Below, one piece after another: positions 1-5,283 of a stretch of DNA of 5,283 nucleotides. Numbering within the stretch: position 1 is the first letter of the stretch; every line of letters starts with the position of its first letter. This stretch comes from Eudoraea sp. GTDB taxonomy: Bacteria > Bacteroidota > Bacteroidia > Flavobacteriales > Flavobacteriaceae. The position numbers and the translations under genes are program-made. The notes under the pieces are model-generated. The model made no database searches, was not told the DNA's origin, and saw only the letters and a list, made by a program, of their open reading frames with translations. Where the stretch lies: NCBI GenBank assembly GCA_013042925.1, contig JABDPH010000350.1:1-5283 (forward strand), given 5' to 3'.

Positions 1-1278
1 GTAATAAGCCAAAAGGTTAGCGGGGTTTAAGAGGTTACCCGGAATTACAAACGATGGATTGTTAGGCCATGTTGGGTTTGCAGAATATGTTGCTCCAATT
101 AAGTTACCACTGGCACCGGTGCCACCACTAATTTGAGGAGCCAAATCATTAACACGTGCCCATGAAGATTGTAAATCAAATTTTAGTCTATCATCCAAAA
201 AACGCTGATTGACATTTACCCTTCCTGTTATTCTTTCCTGAGAAGAGCCCTGGATAACTCCAAACTGTTTTCCGTAAGAAAAAGTTCCTCTTACATTACC
301 ACTACCATAATTATTGGAATATGACAAATTGGTAACTGGAGAAACCACAGTTCTCAAAACAACTTTCTGCCAATCTGTATTAAATCCTTCATCTATATCA
401 TTGGCAATTGTTTGACCACGATCTACGGCTGTTTGTGCAATAAATGCTGGCCCATCCAAAAGTTTAAAATTCTCTCTGGGTGTTGAAATACTAACGGTTT
501 GATTTAATTCCCATACACCACCGGTAGCAGTTTTACCACTTTTTGTAGTCACGATTACAACCCCGTTTGCTCCCCTGGATCCATAAATGGCTGTTGCAGA
601 GGCATCTTTTAAGATAGAGATACTTTCAATATCCTGAGGGTTAATAAAGTTTAATGGGTTTCTCGAAGCATTTTCACCACCGGTTATATCACCACCACCA
701 GGGGTAGTAGATTCAGATGATAGCGGAACACCATCTACAACAAATAATGGGCTGTTATTGGAACGGATGGAATTTGCACCCCTGATCCTAATGTTTACTC
801 CGGCACCCGGCTCACCACTCGACTGAGTGATCTGAACCCCGGCAGTTTTACCCTGAATCAATTGCTCAGGAGATGCAATAATACCAGAATTAAAGTCTTC
901 CGAATTAATTGCGGAGACAGCACCTGTCGCATCTTTAACTGTTGTAGTACCATAACCGATGATAACTACTTCATCTAATGCCTGTGCATCTTCTTCCAAA
1001 ACTACATTAATAGTAGTTCTTCCATTAACGGCGACTTCCTGAGTACTGTAACCAATGTAACTGATAACGAGTGTAGCATCGCTTTCTACATTATTTAATG
1101 TATAGTTACCATCAAAGTCTGTTTGTGTACCATTTGTAGTTCCTTTTACAACAACACTGGCCCCCGGTAAAGGACCATTTGCATCAGAAACTGTACCTGA
1201 TACTTCTTGCGCTTTTGCAAGTCCAAAGCTTAAAATAGCTCCGACTAATAAAAAGCTCTTTAGTAGCGTAATCTTCAT
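1..1278 (-). CDS. SusC-like TonB-dependent outer-membrane receptor (partial, N-terminal part)
   Basis: This is the N-terminal 426 residues of a SusC/RagA-type outer-membrane transporter, which imports oligosaccharides in a TonB-dependent way with a SusD-like lipoprotein. The frame is open from the ATG at 1278 to the left edge, so roughly half of a usual ~1000-residue protein is missing. Residues 1-23 are a signal peptide with a hydrophobic core and an AKA|Q cleavage site. Residues about 25-97 form the carboxypeptidase-regulatory-like beta-sandwich domain typical of SusC (GxVSDANGPLPGASVVVKGT, then DFDGNYTL). A TonB-box-like stretch follows (EVVIIGYGT, 103-111), and then the plug domain with the hallmarks GKTAGVQI, IRIRGANSI, VVDGVPL and LKDASATAIYGSRGANGVVI. 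The barrel begins after about residue 250. It is transcribed divergently from the regulator, with an operator-like site 98 bp upstream. The glucan substrate is inferred only from the phosphorylase genes next door. Confidence 0.97.
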   Translation of the reverse strand, partial: MKITLLKSFLLVGAILSFGLAKAQEVSGTVSDANGPLPGASVVVKGTTNGTQTDFDGNYTLNNVESDATLVISYIGYSTQEVAVNGRTTINVVLEEDAQALDEVVIIGYGTTTVKDATGAVSAINSEDFNSGIIASPEQLIQGKTAGVQITQSSGEPGAGVNIRIRGANSIRSNNSPLFVVDGVPLSSESTTPGGGDITGGENASRNPLNFINPQDIESISILKDASATAIYGSRGANGVVIVTTKSGKTATGGVWELNQTVSISTPRENFKLLDGPAFIAQTAVDRGQTIANDIDEGFNTDWQKVVLRTVVSPVTNLSYSNNYGSGNVRGTFSYGKQFGVIQGSSQERITGRVNVNQRFLDDRLKFDLQSSWARVNDLAPQISGGTGASGNLIGATYSANPTWPNNPSFVIPGNLLNPANLLAYY

Positions 1279-1349
1279 AAAAAGTTAATTTTGAGTTTAG
1301 TTAATTTTTAGCACCAAAGGTTAAACCTATGTAAAATAAATGTTAATAG

Positions 1350-1420
1350 CATACTCTTATTAAAAGTTGTCAACAACGAAAACGGTTTCGTGTTAATAAC
1401 TTTTGTTAAATAAGAGTATG
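1350..1420. repeat. Large imperfect inverted repeat centred on the operator
   Basis: CATACTCTTATT at 1350-1361 is matched perfectly by its reverse complement at 1409-1420. Inside these arms, AAAAGTT at 1362-1368 pairs with AACTTTT at 1398-1404, offset by a 4-base insertion (GTTA, 1405-1408) in the right arm. The symmetry continues less perfectly into the operator at 1376-1391. Almost the whole 71-bp block therefore reads nearly the same on both strands, with its centre within two bases of the operator centre. It may supply mirrored promoter or binding elements to the two divergent transcripts, or form a cruciform or hairpin. No function can be assigned from sequence alone. Confidence 0.75.
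1376..1391. promoter_or_regulatory. Putative LacI-family operator
   Basis: The sequence ACGAAAACGGTTTCGT is a 16-bp palindrome with one mismatched pair (1382/1385) and a central CG at 1383-1384. This is the form expected for LacI-family operators, in which hinge-helix leucines insert at a central CpG. The regulator encoded next door keeps that leucine (residue 57, in the hinge motif IALSL). The site lies 98 bp upstream of the susC-like start codon and 244 bp upstream of the regulator's start, so it could act on the receptor transcript, on the regulator (autoregulation) or on both. Binding by this particular regulator, and the direction of control, are inferred. Confidence 0.72.
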
Positions 1421-1635
1421 ATAAAACAGAATTGGCAAAATTATGTTATCCTTATTTAAATAGTTCAATCTTTGTTAAAAACGGAACAAATATAATATTT
1501 TTTTTATACCGCAAGCTATTAAAGATAATAGTTTCTATGGTTTTTGCCCTTATTAAATGTTAAAAAAAGAATATATTTATAAGATATCTAAATTATAATT
1601 ACTTTAACATTTACACTATTTTCATACTCTAACAT

Positions 1636-2667
1636 TTGAAAAAAAAGATTACCCTTAAACAAATTGCCCGTGAATTGGATGTATCCATTTCAACGGTATC
1701 CAAGGCGCTAAAAAACAGTAAAGAAATAAGCAAAGACACCACTGAAAAAATTCAGGCTTTTGCCAAACTGTACCACTACAAGCCCAACAATATAGCCCTT
1801 AGCCTAAAAAATAGGCGTACCAGGAATATAGGTGTAATCATACCTGATATAGTACATCATTTTTTTACTACGGTTTTCAGGGGTATAGAACAATATGCCG
1901 ATACCAAGGGTTATAATGTAATTGCATGCGTATCTGATGAATCATTTGAAAAGGAAGTTATCAATATGGAGTTGTTGGCGAACGGCAGTATTGATGGTTT
2001 CATTATGGCTTTATCTGCAGAAACACAGCGAAAAAATGATTTTCATCATTTAATAGAAATCATTGATCAGGGTATGCCTCTTGTTCTTTTTGACAGGATT
2101 ACCGATGATGTTATTTGCGATAAGGTGGTTATAAATGACTTTGAAGCGTCTTATATGGCGGTTAAAAAATTAATAGAAAATGGAAGAAAACGAATAGCTT
2201 TGATCACAACAGAAAGCTATCTGAATGTAAGTGAAAAAAGGGCCCAGGGTTATTACAAGGCTCTGAAAGACCATAACCTGGAGCTGGATGAAAATCTGAT
2301 TTTACGTTTACCTTATCAATTTGAAGATGAAACAAAGAGCGAAGCTTTCTTTGCTTCAAATAATATGGATGCGGTTTTATGTGTGAATGAAATTTTTGCA
2401 GTCAGAGCTATGAGAATTGCGCAGAGGAACGGAATGAAAATCCCCGATGACATTGCCTTCATTGGTTTTACAGATGGCATTCTTTCTAAATTAGCTAATC
2501 CCGCACTCACATCTATAGCACAACACGGAGAGCAAATGGGTGAAATTGCTGCGAAAATGCTTATTGAGAAAATAGAGCGAGATGATGAAATTGAGACAGA
2601 AGAAGAAACTTTTAGGACCGAAGTTATTAAAGCCACACTAATTGAAAGGGAATCTACAAACAACTAA
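1636..2667 (+). CDS. LacI-family transcriptional regulator
   Basis: This 343-residue protein has the length and layout of a LacI/GalR regulator. The N-terminal helix-turn-helix covers residues about 6-25 (TLKQIARELDVSISTVSKAL). The hinge helix at about 50-58 includes IALSL, whose L57 matches the leucine that LacI inserts into its operator. A periplasmic-binding-protein-like sensor domain runs from about residue 64 (NIGVIIPDIVHHFF) to the end, with the family signatures MPLVLFDR (147-154) and DDIAFIGFTD (271-280). The start appears to be TTG at 1636: TAA lies in frame at 1630-1632, and the first in-frame ATG is at residue 111, beyond the DNA-binding domain. No Shine-Dalgarno sequence is visible. 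Its stop is 18 bp before the mutase start, suggesting one transcript with the catabolic genes. It probably senses maltose or a related sugar; the ligand, and whether it represses or activates, are not shown by the sequence. Confidence 0.96.
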   Translation: MKKKITLKQIARELDVSISTVSKALKNSKEISKDTTEKIQAFAKLYHYKPNNIALSLKNRRTRNIGVIIPDIVHHFFTTVFRGIEQYADTKGYNVIACVSDESFEKEVINMELLANGSIDGFIMALSAETQRKNDFHHLIEIIDQGMPLVLFDRITDDVICDKVVINDFEASYMAVKKLIENGRKRIALITTESYLNVSEKRAQGYYKALKDHNLELDENLILRLPYQFEDETKSEAFFASNNMDAVLCVNEIFAVRAMRIAQRNGMKIPDDIAFIGFTDGILSKLANPALTSIAQHGEQMGEIAAKMLIEKIERDDEIETEEETFRTEVIKATLIERESTNN

Positions 2668-2685
2668 GTAAACAGATTAGCAAAA

Positions 2686-3357
2686 ATGAAAAAAACCGGA
2701 TTCATATTCGATTTAGACGGAGTAATTGTGGATACTGCGAAATACCATTATCTGGCCTGGAAAAATCTGGCTGATGAACTGGGGGTTGATTTCACTGAAG
2801 AGGATAATGAGAATTTCAAAGGGGTAAGCCGCAAAAGATGTCTAGAGCTTTTGTTGGAAATGGGTAATATTTCCGTTTCAAAGGAACAATTCGACACATG
2901 GCTGGAAGAAAAAAATGAGGACTATTTAAAATATATTTCTAAAATGGACGAAAGTGAAATACTTCCGGATGTTACTAAAATCCTGGGATACCTTAAAAAT
3001 AAGGGGATTCCTATGGCACTGGGTTCTGCAAGTAAAAATGCTGTTTCGATTTTGGAAAAGGTTGAGTTAATGCCTTATTTTGAAGCCATTGTGGATGGAA
3101 CTCAGGTTACAAAGGCAAAACCAGATCCCGAAGTCTTTTTAATAGCCGCAAAAAGAATAGGAGTAGAACCGGCAAATTGTGTCGTTTTTGAGGATGCATT
3201 AGCAGGAATAGAGGCTGCAAATATAGCAGGTATGGAAAGTATAGGAATTGGAGATATAAAAGTTTTGTCAGATGCTGATCATGGCTTTAAAAACTTCACT
3301 GAAATAGATTATAAGTTTTTGGATGACCTGATTTTAATGCTTCAGAGCAAAAATTAG
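2686..3357 (+). CDS. pgmB: Beta-phosphoglucomutase (HAD superfamily)
   Basis: This cytoplasmic enzyme interconverts beta-D-glucose 1-phosphate and glucose 6-phosphate through beta-glucose 1,6-bisphosphate. At 223 residues it matches the well-studied Lactococcus lactis enzyme (221 residues, recalled from knowledge). The HAD motif FDLDGVIVDT supplies nucleophile D9 and acid/base D11. H21 follows in the cap hinge, and R49 (GVSRKR) and K76 occupy the phosphate- and substrate-contact positions of the cap. Motif II is GSASKN (S114, S116), motif III lysine is K145 in KAKPDPE, and E169-D170 (VFEDALAGIEAA) bind Mg2+. No key residue is missing. The ATG at 2686 follows an A-rich leader (AGCAAAA), 18 bp after the regulator's stop. 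Adjacency to a GH65 phosphorylase, which makes beta-glucose 1-phosphate, strongly supports this role over other HAD phosphatases. Confidence 0.95.
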   Translation: MKKTGFIFDLDGVIVDTAKYHYLAWKNLADELGVDFTEEDNENFKGVSRKRCLELLLEMGNISVSKEQFDTWLEEKNEDYLKYISKMDESEILPDVTKILGYLKNKGIPMALGSASKNAVSILEKVELMPYFEAIVDGTQVTKAKPDPEVFLIAAKRIGVEPANCVVFEDALAGIEAANIAGMESIGIGDIKVLSDADHGFKNFTEIDYKFLDDLILMLQSKN

Positions 3358-3431
3358 GATATTTATCCGGCAAATTATCCGTAATTACCTATTTTAAACA
3401 ATTCTTTAATAAGACAGTAACGTATTATAAA

Positions 3432-5283
3432 ATGAATAAAGAATACATTATAGCAGACGAATGGGCCATAATTGAAGAAGGATATAACAAGCAAAATGTA
3501 AAATCTTCTGAAAGCCTTTTTAGTATTGGAAACGGTGCAATGGGGCAGCGTGCAAATTTTGAAGAACAGTACTCCGGTCCAACATTTCAAGGAAGTTATA
3601 TTGCAGGTGTGTACTACCCGGATAAAACAAAAGTGGGTTGGTGGAAAAATGGTTACCCCGAGTATTTTGCAAAAGTCTTAAATGCACCCAACTGGATTGG
3701 CATTGATGTTTTTGTGGATGAAGAACCTTTAGATCTCAATACATGTAGCAATATTGACGGTTTCAGACGAGAACTTAACATGAAAGGGGGGTGGTATAAA
3801 AGAAGCTTCACAGCTACATTGCCCAATGAAACTATTGTTGATGTCGAAGTTACTCGGTTTTTGAGTCTCGATATTGATGAAATAGGGGCTATTAAGTATA
3901 AAATCATTCCGGTAAATAAAAGCGCTGCAATTAAATTTATACCGTATCTGGATAATGGCATTACTAACGAGGATAGCAATTGGGACGATAAATTCTGGAA
4001 TGTTACCAATGTAAGTTCTGAAGGGAAACAAGCTTTTATAGAAGCGCATACCATGAAAACTCATTTTGAAATTTGCACTTTTATGGAATGCCAATTATCT
4101 GCTGAGGGATCACCTGTTCCTGGAAGTGTTTCTGAAGAAGTTAAAGAAGTATGGGTTGGGCACAAATATGAGCATACTGCCAAAAAGGGTGAAGATGTTA
4201 CTTTTTATAAATATGGAGGCTACACTGTTTCCAGAAATCACAAAGCTGATGAACTGGTGAAGGCCGCAAAAAAAGCTTTGAAATCTGCTACTTCCTCAGG
4301 ATTTGATAAACTGTTGGAAAATCAAATAGCTGCCTGGAATAAAATTTGGGAAATGAGTGATATAAGCATTCAGGGTGATGTTAAAGCACAACAGGGTATT
4401 CGATTTAATATATTTCACCTGAACCAAACGTATTTGGGAACAGATTCCAGATTAAATATTGGGCCAAAAGGATTTACAGGGGAGAAATATGGAGGTAGTA
4501 CCTACTGGGATACTGAAGCCTATTGTATTCCATTTTATATGGCAACCAAGGATCACCTTGTGGCCAGGAACCTGCTTCAATACAGATTTAATCACCTGGA
4601 AAAGGCCATTGAGAATGCCAAAAAATTAGGTTTCATTAATGGAGCGGCTTTATACCCCATGGTAACAATGAATGGCGAAGAATGTCATAATGAATGGGAA
4701 ATTACTTTTGAAGAAATCCATCGGAATGGAGCAATAGCATTTGCCATTTACAACTATTTCAGATTTACGGGAGATTATTCTTATATACCTGAAATGGGTC
4801 TCGAAGTTCTAATAGGGATATCGCGTTTCTGGGCCCAAAGAGCTACATTTTCCAATGACAAAAATAAGTATGTAATTCTGGGGGTAACAGGGCCCAACGA
4901 ATACGAGAATAACGTCAATAATAATTGGTATACTAATTACCTTGCTAAATGGTGTATGGAATATACGCTGCAACAATTACAAAAAGTAAAAGAAGGTTAT
5001 ACAGAAGATTACACCAGAATCATTGGAAGGACTTCACTTACTGAAGCAGAGACTGATAAATGGAAAGAGATAACCCAAAATTTGTATTTCCCCTATTCAG
5101 ATGAATTGCAAATTTTCCTTCAGCAGGATGGATTCCTTGACAAAGAACTTATTACAGTCGAAGATCTGGATATTTCACAAAGGCCTATTAATCAAAAATG
5201 GAGCTGGGATAGAATTTTGCGTTCCCCTTATATTAAACAAGCAGATACTTTACAGGGGTTTTATTTATTTGAAGATCATTTCA
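3432..5283 (+). CDS. GH65 disaccharide phosphorylase, probably maltose phosphorylase (partial, N-terminal part)
   Basis: The first 617 residues of a glycoside hydrolase family 65 enzyme, usually about 750-780 residues, are present; the frame is open to the right edge. Inverting GH65 phosphorylases split an alpha-glucosyl disaccharide with phosphate, releasing beta-glucose 1-phosphate. An N-terminal beta-sandwich domain (about 1-250, including SLFSIGNGAMGQRANFEEQY) leads through a linker to the (alpha/alpha)6 catalytic barrel. Family motifs include YGGSTYWDTEAY (353-364), ECHNEWEITFEEIHRNG with E421 the likely general acid, VTGPNEYEN (485-493), QQDGFLDKEL and KWSWDRILRSPYIKQAD (589-605). The expected C-terminal phosphate-binding serines and final domain lie outside. 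There is no signal peptide, so it acts in the cytoplasm. ATG 3432 is the first ATG in frame, 74 bp after pgmB, with no obvious terminator between. Maltose is the favoured substrate; trehalose, kojibiose or nigerose cannot be excluded. Confidence 0.96.
   Translation, partial: MNKEYIIADEWAIIEEGYNKQNVKSSESLFSIGNGAMGQRANFEEQYSGPTFQGSYIAGVYYPDKTKVGWWKNGYPEYFAKVLNAPNWIGIDVFVDEEPLDLNTCSNIDGFRRELNMKGGWYKRSFTATLPNETIVDVEVTRFLSLDIDEIGAIKYKIIPVNKSAAIKFIPYLDNGITNEDSNWDDKFWNVTNVSSEGKQAFIEAHTMKTHFEICTFMECQLSAEGSPVPGSVSEEVKEVWVGHKYEHTAKKGEDVTFYKYGGYTVSRNHKADELVKAAKKALKSATSSGFDKLLENQIAAWNKIWEMSDISIQGDVKAQQGIRFNIFHLNQTYLGTDSRLNIGPKGFTGEKYGGSTYWDTEAYCIPFYMATKDHLVARNLLQYRFNHLEKAIENAKKLGFINGAALYPMVTMNGEECHNEWEITFEEIHRNGAIAFAIYNYFRFTGDYSYIPEMGLEVLIGISRFWAQRATFSNDKNKYVILGVTGPNEYENNVNNNWYTNYLAKWCMEYTLQQLQKVKEGYTEDYTRIIGRTSLTEAETDKWKEITQNLYFPYSDELQIFLQQDGFLDKELITVEDLDISQRPINQKWSWDRILRSPYIKQADTLQGFYLFEDHF

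Larger units (their letters stand above)
1279..1635. other. Divergent intergenic control region
   Basis: This 357-bp AT-rich gap separates the two divergent start codons and holds no convincing gene. It contains the operator-like palindrome and the surrounding large inverted repeat, both listed separately. On the susC side, a 10-bp direct repeat (AGTTAATTTT at 1283-1292 and 1299-1308) lies just before the start codon and gives an A-rich leader on the coding strand. On the regulator side are an 8-T run (1498-1505), a weak AT-rich hairpin (CTATTA 1516-1521 with TAATAG 1526-1531), and TAACATTT twice (1605-1612 and 1630-1637). No clear match to the Bacteroidota promoter pair (TTG at -33, TAnnTTTG at -7) was found for either gene. 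The nearest is TAGGTTTA on the minus strand (1329-1322), without a well-spaced TTG. Confidence 0.8.

Noticed and set aside
1342..1373. TTGACA on the minus strand (1373-1368) as a sigma-70 style -35 box for the susC-like gene, with TATTAA downstream
   Set aside because: The spacer is about 19 bp, and Bacteroidota primary promoters use a different consensus, so this match is not reliable.
1516..1531. Hairpin CTATTA-AAGA-TAATAG upstream of the regulator, as a terminator or leader element
   Set aside because: It is a short AT-only stem of a kind expected by chance in this AT-rich region, and no T run follows it.
2316..2663. Open frame of 115 codons on the minus strand inside the regulator gene
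   Set aside because: It is fully antisense to the well-supported LacI coding sequence, is rich in Ser/Ile as expected of a shadow frame, and has no recognisable domain.
3357..3381. Short hairpin GGATA-TT-TATCC and repeated TTATCCG after the pgmB stop, as a possible terminator
   Set aside because: The stem is five pairs with a two-base loop, is not followed by a T run, and lies inside a likely operon.
3375..3590. Minus-strand open frame of 71 codons spanning the pgmB-GH65 gap
   Set aside because: Most of it is antisense to the GH65 start region, and it has no convincing leader or domain.
3653..4094. Two overlapping minus-strand open frames (3653-4054 and 3729-4094)
   Set aside because: Both lie antisense within the conserved N-terminal domain of the GH65 gene and resemble no known protein.
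4066..4260. Plus-strand open frame of 64 codons within GH65
   Set aside because: It is an out-of-frame overlap inside a continuous, motif-rich GH65 reading frame; no frameshift is needed.

Overview
The window looks like part of a chromosomal glucan (probably maltose/maltodextrin) utilisation locus from a marine- or soil-type Flavobacteriia member of the Bacteroidota. The evidence is a SusC-type TonB-dependent receptor, AT-rich DNA, A/T-rich leaders without Shine-Dalgarno sequences, and close resemblance (from memory of the families, no search run) to the LacI regulator, beta-phosphoglucomutase and GH65 phosphorylase gene set of flavobacterial maltodextrin loci. No genus can be named from the sequence alone.

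Layout: positions 1-1278 hold the N-terminal 426 residues of a SusC-like outer-membrane receptor on the minus strand; its C-terminal half lies beyond the left edge. Positions 1279-1635 are a divergent intergenic region with a LacI-family operator-like palindrome (1376-1391) at the centre of a much larger imperfect palindrome (1350-1420). On the plus strand follow a LacI-family regulator (1636-2667, apparent TTG start), a beta-phosphoglucomutase (2686-3357) and the first 617 residues of a GH65 disaccharide phosphorylase (3432 to the right edge).

How the parts work together (inference from known families): the SusC-like receptor, normally paired with a SusD-like lipoprotein that would be encoded further left, imports an alpha-glucan oligosaccharide. 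The GH65 enzyme splits an alpha-glucosyl disaccharide with phosphate, giving beta-glucose 1-phosphate and a hexose, and the mutase converts beta-glucose 1-phosphate to glucose 6-phosphate for glycolysis. The LacI protein probably senses the sugar and binds the intergenic palindrome to control one or both transcripts.

Nothing in the window points to a wholly new system. The gene set is a recognisable catabolic module; the least ordinary elements are the roughly 71-bp near-symmetric structure around the operator and the TTG start of the regulator. No RNA genes, mobile elements or CRISPR arrays were seen.
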